DNA from: Paraburkholderia sejongensis
GTDB lineage: Bacteria; Pseudomonadota; Gammaproteobacteria; Burkholderiales; Burkholderiaceae
Length of the DNA stretch: 64,000 bases
Assembly: GCF_020880815.1 (NCBI RefSeq)
Contig: NZ_JAJITD010000006.1
Location: 372,001 to 436,000 of the forward strand
Direction: 5' to 3'
Each line of letters begins with the position of its first letter. Position 1 is the first letter of the stretch. Made by a program: the position numbers and the translations under genes. The notes under the pieces are model-generated. The model saw only the letters and a list, made by a program, of their open reading frames with translations, ran no database searches and was not told the origin of the DNA. Below, one piece after another: positions 34,719 to 43,022 of this stretch.

Positions 34719-35264
34719 TTAAGCCGCGAGCTTGCTCGCCGCTTCATCGACCTGCGCGCGCGTGACCGCCAGCTCTTCGAGCAATGCGTCGGCATACACC
34801 GCGCCGGTTTCGCGTTCCAGACGCGCGATCGTCGTCGCGCAGCGGGTCGCGTCTTTCAGCGTCGAAATAAACGACTTCACCGACTCGCCAGCCTTGAACG
34901 CGTCGAACAGCGGCACGCGGATTTCATCGGGCAGCGCGCGCGTGGTCCACTGGTACGGCTTGCCGTTGAAGATCAGCGACGGCGGCAGCACGCGCTCCTT
35001 GCGCGCGGCCGGAATCAGGCCGAAGGTGCGCGCGGCGTCGCCGATCTGCTCGGCCGAAAACAGCTCGTCGGGCGTGATGTCGAATTGCTGGATGAAGGTC
35101 TCGATGCTCTGCATCGCGGCGGCGCGATCGTCGCGGCGCTTCTGCGCGTGCGCGACGAGGTCGCGCAGTTCATCGGCTTCCGCCGCGGTGATCGTGAAGC
35201 TCGACTGCTTCTGCTGGAGTTCGGAAAAGCGCTGAAATTCGGAATCGGTCAGAAGTTTGGCCAT
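34719..35264 (-). CDS. Conserved hypothetical protein (181 residues)
   Basis: A soluble, highly helical protein: MAKLLTDSEFQRFSELQQKQ at the start, ITAAEADELRDLVAHAQKRR, MQSIETFIQQFDITPDELFS, then FNGKPYQWTTRALPDEIR and a final helical part. I do not recognise a family. The short middle block is faintly like the linker of H-NS-type proteins, but the C-terminal DNA-binding motif is missing. Codon use fits the resident genome. It converges with the Pat-like gene. Confidence 0.7.
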   Translation of the reverse strand: MAKLLTDSEFQRFSELQQKQSSFTITAAEADELRDLVAHAQKRRDDRAAAMQSIETFIQQFDITPDELFSAEQIGDAARTFGLIPAARKERVLPPSLIFNGKPYQWTTRALPDEIRVPLFDAFKAGESVKSFISTLKDATRCATTIARLERETGAVYADALLEELAVTRAQVDEAASKLAA

Positions 35265-35363
35265 TGCTCAATCGATGCGCGCGCATGAGCGATTCATGCG
35301 GCGTAATTTTGGAAGGGCCGCCATTCTAAACCATGTGCGAAGGCGCGCCGTCGAGCCTGGCGG

Positions 35364-36149
35364 TCACGCGTCCGCAGCCCGATGCATCGATAGCGCCTGC
35401 ACCGTATCGCGCAGCAATTCAGTGACCGTTTCGACCGATGGCGCGACGTATTCGTCGATACGCCGCAGGTACGGGCAGGTGAGCACCGCGATCGCCTGAC
35501 CGGCCGGCCCGAGCAACGGGAACGTCAGATCGGTGACGCCGAAGGTCTGCTGGCTGTCCTTGCGCGAGAAGCCGGTCGCGCGAATCTGCTCGCAGGCGTC
35601 CTCCAGCGCGTCGCTGTCGATCGTCACCTCGCCCTTCACGCGGGTGTGCTCGGCGAGCATCTGGCGGCGCTGTTCGACGCTCTGGAACGCGAGCATCACG
35701 CGGCCCGAGCCGGTGTCGATCAGCCCGACCCGCGAGCCGAGCCGCACCGACATCCCCCACGTGCCCGGGCCGTCCACCTGCGCGATCACCAGCAGGTTGC
35801 CGCGATCGTAGACGACGAGGTGACACGACTGCTCGGCCGCGTCGGCGAAACGCTGCATCAGCGGCAGCGCCTCCGAGATCAGCCGGTTCATCGGCGGATG
35901 ACGATGCGCGAGCGCATACAGCTTCAGGCTCAGCGAATAACGGTCGCCGGCCGCCGAGCGCACCACGTACTGACGCGCGACCAGCCGTTCGAGCATCCGG
36001 TACATCTCGCTCGCATTGCGGCCGAGCAGGCGGGTGATTTCGGCGCGCGTCAGGCCTTCCTTCTGGCCGGCCAGCAGTTCGAGAATATCGAGGCCTTTAT
36101 CGAGCGCGGGGGCGCGGTAGCGGTCGTCGTCTTTGTCGTCTGCGTCCAT
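35364..36149 (-). CDS. IclR family transcriptional regulator
   Basis: A 261-residue regulator. N-terminal winged helix at about 12-75 (LDKGLDILELLAGQKEGLTR, LGRNASEMYRMLERLVARQY). C-terminal effector domain follows (MNRLISEALPLMQRFADAAE, RVGLIDTGSGRVMLAFQS, then TGFSRKDSQQTFGVTDLTFP). The start MDADDKD is taken from family length; the frame runs on upstream but into the promoter. It is divergent from the four-gene sugar operon starting 247 bases away, and it is most likely its regulator, as in other Burkholderia L-fucose/L-rhamnose-type loci. The effector would be the sugar or a pathway intermediate. Confidence 0.9.
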   Translation of the reverse strand: MDADDKDDDRYRAPALDKGLDILELLAGQKEGLTRAEITRLLGRNASEMYRMLERLVARQYVVRSAAGDRYSLSLKLYALAHRHPPMNRLISEALPLMQRFADAAEQSCHLVVYDRGNLLVIAQVDGPGTWGMSVRLGSRVGLIDTGSGRVMLAFQSVEQRRQMLAEHTRVKGEVTIDSDALEDACEQIRATGFSRKDSQQTFGVTDLTFPLLGPAGQAIAVLTCPYLRRIDEYVAPSVETVTELLRDTVQALSMHRAADA

Positions 36150-36276
36150 CGTTATCGTCAGGAGAATTTGGTCCGGAGTTCTGATTATCGGATGATGGCG
36201 TGGGCGTTCGGCGTGCTCCCCGTTATGGCGAAACTCATCCAGGGGAAAACCCAGGCCTCCAGGCTGCGCGCGGTTC

Positions 36277-36325
36277 TTGACTTGCAAAAATTCGTTTATG
36301 AATAATACGTTTATTGGTAAATGAA
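36277..36325 (+). promoter_or_regulatory. Candidate promoter and IclR operator of the sugar operon
   Basis: TTGACT at 36277-36282 and AATAAT at 36301-36306 with an 18-base spacer. Overlapping it is an imperfect dyad with outer arms TTCGTTTA (36291-36298) and TAAATGAA (about 36317-36324), 7 of 8 positions pairing. A direct repeat of CGTTTAT lies inside it. Placement over the -10 fits repression or activation by the divergent IclR protein. Confidence 0.5.
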
Positions 36326-36395
36326 TGCACGCCGCCGATGCCTCGGCCGCCGCGCATGGTAAAACCATCACAAAATCGAGACAGGAGACGCGCTG

Positions 36396-37436
36396 ATGAC
36401 GGCATCGATCGGATCGAAGGTCGGACGGCGGCGCCGCATCGGCCGCGGCTCGCTGGAGGTGACGGGCCTCAGTCTCGGCACCGCGCCGCTCGGCGGCCTG
36501 TACCGCGACCTGACCGACGCAGAGGCGCACGCGACCATCGCGGCCGCGTGGGACGCCGGCGTACGCTATTTCGACACCGCGCCGCACTACGGCAACACCA
36601 AGGCCGAGCACCGGCTCGGCGCGGCGCTGCGCGGCTATCCGCGCGCCGACTTCGTGCTGTCGACCAAGGTGGGCCGCCGCTTCGTGCCGCGCACCTCGCC
36701 GTTCGACGACCGCGAGGGCTGGCAGAATCCGCTGCCGTTCGAAGCGATCTACGACTACACGCACGACGGCATCCTGCGCTCGTTCGAGGACAGCCAGCAG
36801 CGCCTGGGCATCATCGATATCGACATCCTGCTGGTGCACGACATCGGCCGCGTCACGCATGGCGACCGGCATCCGCACTACTGGCGGCAACTGACCGAAG
36901 GCGGCGGCTTTCGCGCTCTGGAGCGTTTGCGCGCGAGCGGCGCGATCAAGGCGGTGGGTCTCGGCGTCAACGAAGGCGCGGTGATTCTCGACGCAATGGC
37001 CGAATTCGATATCGATTGCGCGCTGCTCGCCGGCCGTTATACGCTGCTCGAGCAGAGCACCCTCGACGAGCTGCTGCCCGCGTGCGAAGCGCGCGGCGTC
37101 GGCATCCTGTTAGGCGGCGCGTTCAACTCCGGCATTCTGGCGCGCGGCGTCGCGGGCGATCTGAAGTTCAACTATGGCGCGGCGCCCGCCGAGGTGATCG
37201 AACGGGTCGCGCGTCTGGAGGCGGTGTGCCGCGCACATGGCGTGCCGCTTGCCGCCGCCGCGTTGCAGTTTCCGTATGCGCATCCGGCGGTCGCCACCGT
37301 GCTGACCGGCGCGCGCAGTGCCGATGAATTGCGCGAGAACGTCGCGTCGTTCGAGCAGCCGATTCCGGCCGCGCTGTGGTCCGCGTTGCGCGAGGCCGGC
37401 CTGCTCGACCCTCGCGCGCCCGTCCCCGAGGACTGA
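36396..37436 (+). CDS. Aldo/keto reductase, L-fucose (aldose) 1-dehydrogenase type
   Basis: A 346-residue NAD(P)-dependent enzyme of the D-threo-aldose/L-fucose/pyridoxal dehydrogenase group of aldo-keto reductases. Signatures: RYFDTAPHYGNTKAEHRLG with the catalytic Asp and Tyr, DFVLSTKVGR with the catalytic Lys, and DILLVHDIGR with the catalytic His. AGGAGA lies seven bases upstream of the ATG. In the L-fucose route it oxidises the sugar to its lactone. The next three genes encode a lactonase, a 2-keto-3-deoxy acid dehydrogenase and a diketo-acid hydrolase, which are steps of the same route. Sugar specificity (fucose, galactose, rhamnose) is inferred from context. Confidence 0.88.
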   Translation: MTASIGSKVGRRRRIGRGSLEVTGLSLGTAPLGGLYRDLTDAEAHATIAAAWDAGVRYFDTAPHYGNTKAEHRLGAALRGYPRADFVLSTKVGRRFVPRTSPFDDREGWQNPLPFEAIYDYTHDGILRSFEDSQQRLGIIDIDILLVHDIGRVTHGDRHPHYWRQLTEGGGFRALERLRASGAIKAVGLGVNEGAVILDAMAEFDIDCALLAGRYTLLEQSTLDELLPACEARGVGILLGGAFNSGILARGVAGDLKFNYGAAPAEVIERVARLEAVCRAHGVPLAAAALQFPYAHPAVATVLTGARSADELRENVASFEQPIPAALWSALREAGLLDPRAPVPED

Positions 37437-37442
37437 CCCGCC

Positions 37443-38273
37443 ATGCCGATCGACGCTCACCAGCACTATTGGGACCCCGCGCGCGGGGACTACGAGTGGC
37501 TGACCCCCGAGCTGAAAATCCTTTACCGGCCGTTCGGCCCCGCCGACCTGAAGCCGCTGCGCGAGCAGGCCGGCATCGAGCGGACCGTGGTCGTGCAGGC
37601 CGCGCCGACGCTCGACGAAAGCCGCTACCTGCTCGAGCTCGCTCGGCATGAGCCGTCGATCGCCGGCGTGGTCGGCTGGGTGCCGCTATTGCTGCCGAAT
37701 GCGCCCGAACTGATCGAGGCGCTCGCGCGCGAGCCGAAATTCAAAGGCGTGCGGCCGATGCTGCAGGACCTGCCCGACGACGGCTGGATCGCCAACCCCG
37801 ATCTCGCGCCGGCCATCGACGCGCTGATCGCGCACGACCTCGCATTCGATGCGCTGATCTTCGCGCGTCATATCCAGTACATCGAAATATTCGCGCAGCG
37901 TTTTCCGGCGCTGCGCATCGTCGTCGATCACGGCGCGAAGCCGCCGATCCGTTTCGGCGAGGCCGGCTATCAGGTGTGGCGCGACGCGATCACGCGGCTC
38001 GCCGCGCTGCCGCAGGTGCACTGCAAGCTGTCGGGTCTGGCGACCGAGGCGTCGCCCGGCTGGACCGAGGAGACGCTGCGGCCCTACGTCGAGCATCTGC
38101 TGGACACGTTCGGCCCCGCGCGGCTGATGTGGGGCAGCGACTGGCCGGTGCTCGATCTGAACGGCGACTATCTGTTATGGCATGCGGTGGCGACCACGCT
38201 GCTCGCGTCGTTGAGCGACGCGCAGCAGGCGGCGGTGTTCGGCGACAACGCCGCCGCGTTTTACCGGCTTTGA
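37443..38273 (+). CDS. Amidohydrolase, L-fucono-lactonase type (COG3618)
   Basis: A 276-residue metal-dependent hydrolase. The metal-binding start IDAHQHYWDPARGDYEWL, then GIERTVVVQAAPTLDESRYL and the terminal LMWGSDWPVLDLNGDY are hallmarks of sugar-lactonase members of COG3618. It would open the lactone made by the preceding aldo/keto reductase to the sugar acid. The ATG lies six bases after the upstream stop, with GAGGA inside the end of that gene, so translation is coupled. It is cytoplasmic. Confidence 0.88.
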   Translation: MPIDAHQHYWDPARGDYEWLTPELKILYRPFGPADLKPLREQAGIERTVVVQAAPTLDESRYLLELARHEPSIAGVVGWVPLLLPNAPELIEALAREPKFKGVRPMLQDLPDDGWIANPDLAPAIDALIAHDLAFDALIFARHIQYIEIFAQRFPALRIVVDHGAKPPIRFGEAGYQVWRDAITRLAALPQVHCKLSGLATEASPGWTEETLRPYVEHLLDTFGPARLMWGSDWPVLDLNGDYLLWHAVATTLLASLSDAQQAAVFGDNAAAFYRL

Positions 38274-38372
38274 GCGACGCGCGGTGCGGCGCCCGCCAGC
38301 GCGCAAATCGAGGAATAAGCAAGCAACCCGGCAACCCAGCAACGTAGCAGTCCATTCAACCTGGAGTCGTAG

Positions 38373-39116
38373 ATGACACAAAGACTGGCCGGCAAAACTG
38401 CCCTGATCACCGCGGCGGGACAAGGCATCGGTCTCGCCACCGCCGAACTGTTCGCGCGCGAAGGCGCCCGCGTGATTGCCACCGATATCCGCATCGACGT
38501 ACTCGCCGGCAAGCCGGTCGAGGCGCGCCGGCTCGACGTGCTCGACGGCGCGGCGATCAACGCGCTCGCCGCCGAGCTCGGCACGGTCGACGTGCTGTTC
38601 AACTGCGCGGGCTTCGTGCACGCGGGCAACATCCTCGAATGCAGCGAGGAGGATTGGGACTTCGCGTTCGACCTTAATGCGAAGGCGATGTACCGGCTGA
38701 TCCGCGCGTTTTTGCCGGCGATGCTGGAGAAGGGCGGCGGCTCGATCATCAATATGTCGTCGGCGGCGTCGAGCGTGAAGGGGGTGCCGAACCGCTTCGC
38801 GTACGGCGCGTCGAAAGCCGCGGTGATCGGGCTGACCAAGTCGGTGGCTGCGGATTTCGTCACGCGTGGTGTACGCTGTAACGCGATTTGCCCGGGCACG
38901 GTGTCGTCGCCGTCGCTCGAACAGCGGATTGCCGCGCAGGCTCAGGCGCAGGGCGCGACGGTCGACGCGGTGCAGGCCGCGTTCGTCGCGCGTCAGCCGA
39001 TGGGTCGCGTCGGCAAGCCCGAGGAAATCGCCGCGCTGGCGCTGTATCTCGCGTCCGACGAGTCGTCGTTTACGACGGGACAGATCCATGTGATCGACGG
39101 CGGTTGGTCGAACTGA
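38373..39116 (+). CDS. SDR-family dehydrogenase, 2-keto-3-deoxy-L-fuconate dehydrogenase type
   Basis: A 247-residue short-chain dehydrogenase. Cofactor motif TAAGQGIGLATAELFAREGA (about 13-32), catalytic Ser in MSSAASSVKG, Tyr and Lys in YGASKAAVIGLT, and an ending VIDGGWSN. Relatives oxidise C4 of 2-keto-3-deoxy-L-fuconate or -rhamnonate, giving a 2,4-diketo acid. GGAG lies eight bases upstream. It is the third gene of the operon and makes the substrate for the FAH-family hydrolase that follows. The gap of about 100 bases before it holds no gene. Confidence 0.9.
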   Translation: MTQRLAGKTALITAAGQGIGLATAELFAREGARVIATDIRIDVLAGKPVEARRLDVLDGAAINALAAELGTVDVLFNCAGFVHAGNILECSEEDWDFAFDLNAKAMYRLIRAFLPAMLEKGGGSIINMSSAASSVKGVPNRFAYGASKAAVIGLTKSVAADFVTRGVRCNAICPGTVSSPSLEQRIAAQAQAQGATVDAVQAAFVARQPMGRVGKPEEIAALALYLASDESSFTTGQIHVIDGGWSN

Positions 39117-39159
39117 TTCGCGAACCGAACACAACTGAACATCAAAGGGAAAGTGCAAG

Positions 39160-40008
39160 ATGAAACTGCTTCGTTATGGGCCGAAAGGCCAGGAAAAGCC
39201 GGGCCTGCTCGACGCGCAAGGCAAGCTGCGCGATCTATCGAAGGTCGTCGGCGATATCGACGGCGCTGCGCTCAGCGACGAGAGCCTCGCGAAACTGCGC
39301 GCGCTCGATCCGGCCACGCTGCCGCTCGTCGAAGGCAATCCCCGGCTTGGCCCGTGCGTCGCCCGAATCGGCAAGTTCATCTGTATCGGCCTGAACTATG
39401 CGGACCACGCGGCGGAATCGAATCTGCCGGTGCCGGCCGAGCCGGTCATCTTCAACAAGTGGACCAGCGCGATCAGCGGCCCGAACGACGACATCGAAAT
39501 TCCACGCGGCTCGAAGAAGACCGACTGGGAAGTCGAACTCGGCGTGGTGATCGGCAAGGCCGCGAAGTACGTCGACGAAGCGAACGCGCTCGAACACGTG
39601 GCCGGCTATTGCGTGATCAACGACGTGTCGGAGCGCGAATGGCAGATCGAGCGCGGCGGCACGTGGGACAAGGGCAAGGGCTTCGACACGTTCGGCCCGA
39701 TCGGCCCGTGGATGGTGACGCGCGATGAAGTCGCCGATCCGCAGAACCTGAACCTGTGGCTCGAAGTGGACGGCCACCGCTATCAGAACGGCAGCACGAA
39801 GACGATGATCTTCAGCGTCGCGAAGGTCGTGTCGTATGTGTCGCAGTGCATGAGCCTGCAACCGGGCGACGTGATCTCGACCGGCACGCCGCCGGGCGTC
39901 GGCATGGGCGTCAAGCCGAATCCGGTGTACCTGAAGCCGGGCCAGACGGTGCGCCTCGGTATCGAAGGGCTCGGCGAGCAGACGCAGAAGACTTACGCGG
40001 CGGAGTAA
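39160..40008 (+). CDS. FAH-family hydrolase, 2,4-diketo-3-deoxy-L-fuconate/rhamnonate hydrolase type
   Basis: A 282-residue fumarylacetoacetate-hydrolase-fold enzyme. Signatures: KFICIGLNYADHAAESNLPV, the metal-ligand TDWEVELGVVIGKAAKYV, YCVINDVSEREWQIERGG, GKGFDTFGPIGPWMV and DVISTGTPPGVGMG. Proteins of this sequence group are often labelled ureidoglycolate lyase, but in this gene order they split 2,4-diketo-3-deoxy-L-fuconate to pyruvate and lactate. AGGGAAAG lies upstream. It is the last gene of the operon and gives products that enter central metabolism. Confidence 0.88.
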   Translation: MKLLRYGPKGQEKPGLLDAQGKLRDLSKVVGDIDGAALSDESLAKLRALDPATLPLVEGNPRLGPCVARIGKFICIGLNYADHAAESNLPVPAEPVIFNKWTSAISGPNDDIEIPRGSKKTDWEVELGVVIGKAAKYVDEANALEHVAGYCVINDVSEREWQIERGGTWDKGKGFDTFGPIGPWMVTRDEVADPQNLNLWLEVDGHRYQNGSTKTMIFSVAKVVSYVSQCMSLQPGDVISTGTPPGVGMGVKPNPVYLKPGQTVRLGIEGLGEQTQKTYAAE

Positions 40009-40050
40009 GCGGCGGGTGCGGTGACGGGCGGCGCGCCTGGGCGGGTCGCC

Positions 40051-40488
40051 TTAGCCGCCGCCTCCCGCCTCATCCCCATTCTCCCCAATCCGGTTAACCG
40101 TCCCCTGCGCGACCGCCACCAGCTTTTCGCGGTTGCCCTCCATCACATACACGCTGCACTGGCAGGTTGCCTGATTGCGCCCCGCGTGGATCACGCTCGC
40201 GCGCGCGAGCAGCGTGCCGTTGATCGCCGGGCGCAGATAGTTGATCTTGTATTCGCCGGTCACGACCTTCGGGCCGAGCGACAGAGCGCCCGCGAACGTC
40301 AGCGCATTGTCGGCCAGATAGCTGATGACTCCACCATGCACGAAGCCGTGCTGCTGCCTCAGTTCGTCGCGAATCGGCAGACAGAGGGTGAGTTCGTTGC
40401 CGGCGGTGTGCATCAGTTCCGCGCCTAGCAGCATGCTGAACGGCTGGGCGTGCAGCGCGCCGCGCGCCCGGTCGAGTAGGTCGGTCAT
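40051..40488 (-). CDS. PaaI-type hotdog thioesterase
   Basis: A 145-residue acyl-CoA thioesterase of the PaaI/YigI group. Core motif QQHGFVHGGVISYLADNALT (about 45-64), then GEYKINYLRPA and a final strand region. The start MTDLLDR is chosen because AAGGA lies six bases upstream. It converges with the FAH-family gene and is transcribed alone. Such enzymes hydrolyse phenylacetyl- or medium-chain acyl-CoA; the specificity here is unknown. Confidence 0.88.
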   Translation of the reverse strand: MTDLLDRARGALHAQPFSMLLGAELMHTAGNELTLCLPIRDELRQQHGFVHGGVISYLADNALTFAGALSLGPKVVTGEYKINYLRPAINGTLLARASVIHAGRNQATCQCSVYVMEGNREKLVAVAQGTVNRIGENGDEAGGGG

Positions 40489-40773
40489 CGTGGTTCCTTC
40501 AGGCAACGCCGGTTGGGTGCATGAGATGCAGGCAAAGCGGCCGCGCCGGCGCGCTTCGCGCGGTCCCTACCCACTCTAGGAAGCGCCGCTGCGCTGTGCA
40601 AGGTGATTCCGCGCGTGGTCGCGCGCATTGTTGCGAAAATTCACTCCAATCACGACGATCGCCGATGAAACCTGCTGTAAGCATCGGTTTGCCCGCATTT
40701 CCCTCAAGTAGTGGACGAGCATGCCGTTAACCCTGGGATAGCCTCCGTCATTCATTGCCCACAGGTGTTCACG

Positions 40774-42396
40774 ATGTTCAGCAAGATCAAGGTCGCATCC
40801 GGCCTGCTATGTGTACTGCTCGCGTTCTGCGCGTTCCAGCTCGTCACGGTGGGGCTGGGATTCTGGTCGCTGACGCGCACGCACGACGACGTCGGCGAAC
40901 TGTCGAATATCGCGCTCAAGCAGGTCGACGCGGTCAACCAGACCACCCAGCGCCTGATGGACGCGCGCATCAACCTGTCGCGCGCCGGAACGCGCATGGT
41001 GCGCGGCGGCGCGGAGCCGACCGACATCGTGCAGCACGCGCGCGAACAGCTGGTCGCGGCCGATCAAACGTTTGCCGCCTTCATGAGCGCGCGCAAGAGC
41101 GGCGACGAAAACGCCACCCGCGCGGCCGCGCTCGCCGAGCGCTACAAGAAGCTGCACGACGCGCTGAGCGAACTGGTGCAGTTTCTCGACGCGAACAATA
41201 TCCAGGCGTTCATGGACCAGCCGACCCAGTCGTTCCAGGATGCTTACCTGACCGAAGTGCACAACTTCGGTCAGTTCGGCGACGCCGCGAGCCGCGCGTC
41301 GCTCGATTCGATCGATGCGCGGATGGCGGCATTCCGTATCGTCAGCGTGGTGATCCTGCTGGTGCTGGTGGCCGGCACGCTCGCGGTGTACACGGCGCTG
41401 CGGCGCGGCGTCGTCGCGCCGCTCGAGGAAGCCGGCCAGCACTTCGAGCGCATCGCGCAAGGCCGCCTCGATCAGCCGATCGCCGCGCGCGGCAGCAACG
41501 AAATCGGCCGCCTGTTCTCGGGTCTGGCGACGATGCAGGCGAGCGTCGCGCGTACCGTCAAGACGGTGCGCGAATCGGCCGACTCGATCCATATCGGCGC
41601 CGACGAAATCGCCACCGGCAATGCCGATCTGTCCGCGCGCACGGAAAACCAGGCGGCGTCGCTGGAAGAGACCGCGTCGAGCATGGAAGAACTGACCGCC
41701 ACCGTGCGTCAGAACGCCGACCACGCGCGCGAAGCGAACGTGCTCGCCGAGACCGCGCTCGATGCGACGTCGCGCGGCAGCGCGGTGGTGAACGAAGTGG
41801 TCGACAAGATGCGCGGCATCGCGCAGAGCTCGGACAAGATCGCCGAGATCATTTCGGTGATCGACGGCATCGCGTTCCAGACCAATATCCTCGCGCTCAA
41901 CGCGGCCGTCGAGGCGGCGCGCGCGGGCGAGCAGGGCCGCGGCTTCGCGGTGGTGGCCGGCGAGGTGCGCGGGCTCGCGCAGCGCAGTGCGCAATCGGCC
42001 AAGGAGATCAAGACGCTGATCAGCGAATCGGTCGCGGAGATCCAGGGCGGCTCGGCGCTGGTCGAGCGCGCGGGCGAGGCGATGAACCACGTGTCCGAGT
42101 CGATCTCGCGCGTCACGCAGATGATGGCGGAGATCAGTGCGTCGTCGCTGGAGCAGAGTACCGGCATCGAGCAGGTGAACCAGGCGGTCGTGCAGATGGA
42201 CGAGATGACCCAGCAGAACGCGGCGCTCGTCGAGCAGGCCGCGGCGGCGGCGGCATCGCTGCATCAGCAGACCGAGCAATTGAAACAGGCGGTATCCGTT
42301 TTCGAAATTTCGGACACTGTGTTGCGCACGCAACATGCCGGTGCGATGCGCGGCGCGAATGCGCCATTCGAATTAACCGGGATGCATGCGATTTAA
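40774..42396 (+). CDS. Methyl-accepting chemotaxis protein (Tar-like, 4-helix-bundle sensor)
   Basis: A 540-residue chemoreceptor. First membrane segment at about 8-30 (VASGLLCVLLAFCAFQLVTV). Periplasmic four-helix-bundle sensor at about 35-185. Second membrane segment at about 190-210 (IVSVVILLVLVAGTLAVYTA). HAMP domain at about 212-265. Signalling domain with [20 protein letters not shown], which contacts CheA/CheW. Methylation-helix Glu/Gln residues flank it. A C-terminal pentapeptide for CheR/CheB docking is not evident. It is followed by a strong terminator and is transcribed alone. The ligand is unknown. Confidence 0.93.
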   Translation: MFSKIKVASGLLCVLLAFCAFQLVTVGLGFWSLTRTHDDVGELSNIALKQVDAVNQTTQRLMDARINLSRAGTRMVRGGAEPTDIVQHAREQLVAADQTFAAFMSARKSGDENATRAAALAERYKKLHDALSELVQFLDANNIQAFMDQPTQSFQDAYLTEVHNFGQFGDAASRASLDSIDARMAAFRIVSVVILLVLVAGTLAVYTALRRGVVAPLEEAGQHFERIAQGRLDQPIAARGSNEIGRLFSGLATMQASVARTVKTVRESADSIHIGADEIATGNADLSARTENQAASLEETASSMEELTATVRQNADHAREANVLAETALDATSRGSAVVNEVVDKMRGIAQSSDKIAEIISVIDGIAFQTNILALNAAVEAARAGEQGRGFAVVAGEVRGLAQRSAQSAKEIKTLISESVAEIQGGSALVERAGEAMNHVSESISRVTQMMAEISASSLEQSTGIEQVNQAVVQMDEMTQQNAALVEQAAAAAASLHQQTEQLKQAVSVFEISDTVLRTQHAGAMRGANAPFELTGMHAI

Positions 42397-42428
42397 GCAG
42401 CGGTACTGAAAACCGGCAGCAAAATAGA

Positions 42429-42458
42429 AAAATGGCTCGCGATATGCGAGCCATTTTG
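42429..42458 (+). terminator. Rho-independent terminator of the chemoreceptor gene
   Basis: Perfect 12-base stem AAAATGGCTCGC / GCGAGCCATTTT with a GATAT loop, ending in TTTT. Confidence 0.85.
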
Positions 42459-42518
42459 CATTAGACGAAGGGGCCTCTAAAGGCGCCTATCGTGTCGTCC
42501 AGGCAAGTACCGAAGTAC

Positions 42519-42722
42519 TTAGGCCGCCTGGATGTTTGCAGCTTGCTTGCCCTTCGGGCCTTGCTTGACTTCGAACGTCACCTTCTGGTTTTCCTGCAGG
42601 GACTTGAAGCCCGATGCCTGGATTTCCGAGAAGTGTGCAAACAGGTCTTCGCCGCCGTCGTCCGGGGTGATGAAGCCGAAGCCCTTTGCATCGTTAAACC
42701 ACTTAACAGTACCTGTTGCCAT
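42519..42722 (-). CDS. Cold-shock protein, CspA family
   Basis: A 67-residue single cold-shock domain that binds single-stranded nucleic acid. RNP-1 KGFGFITP and RNP-2 DLFAHFSEI are intact, and the protein opens [15 protein letters not shown] with GGAT six bases upstream. The A/T-poor leader of about 300 bases before the next gene leaves room for a long 5' untranslated region, common in cold-shock mRNAs, but no structured element could be defined. Single gene. Confidence 0.96.
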   Translation of the reverse strand: MATGTVKWFNDAKGFGFITPDDGGEDLFAHFSEIQASGFKSLQENQKVTFEVKQGPKGKQAANIQAA

Positions 42723-43022
42723 TTTTGATCCAATAAATGTTGTGCATTGCATCGCGGCCGCATTTCCTCGATGTGAGATCAGCCGCGAGGGGAGAGTTGT
42801 ATCACGTCTTAATGACAGACGCCAATCAACCCGTATCCGGGTATTCCCCGGTTTTGGCCGTCAACCGGCTGAAAGGTCCACGTTGCAAGGCTCTCTGGCT
42901 GGCCAGGGTATACCGCGAGGATCGGCGTTATCGGAAAAAAGTCAGCGCTTTTTTCTCAAAATTCGCTTCGCGTTTCTCGAACGCTTCGACCCTCTAACTT
43001 CCTTCATTGCCGTTTAAATTGC
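42723..43022. other. Intergenic region upstream of the cold-shock gene
   Basis: About 300 bases. It probably contains the cold-shock promoter and leader. A weak A/T hairpin near 42935-42954 could end transcription of the AGE-family gene. No gene seen. Confidence 0.4.

Noticed and set aside
42935..42954. AAAAAAG / CTTTTTT hairpin
   Set aside because: The stem is almost only A/T pairs and too weak to call as a terminator.
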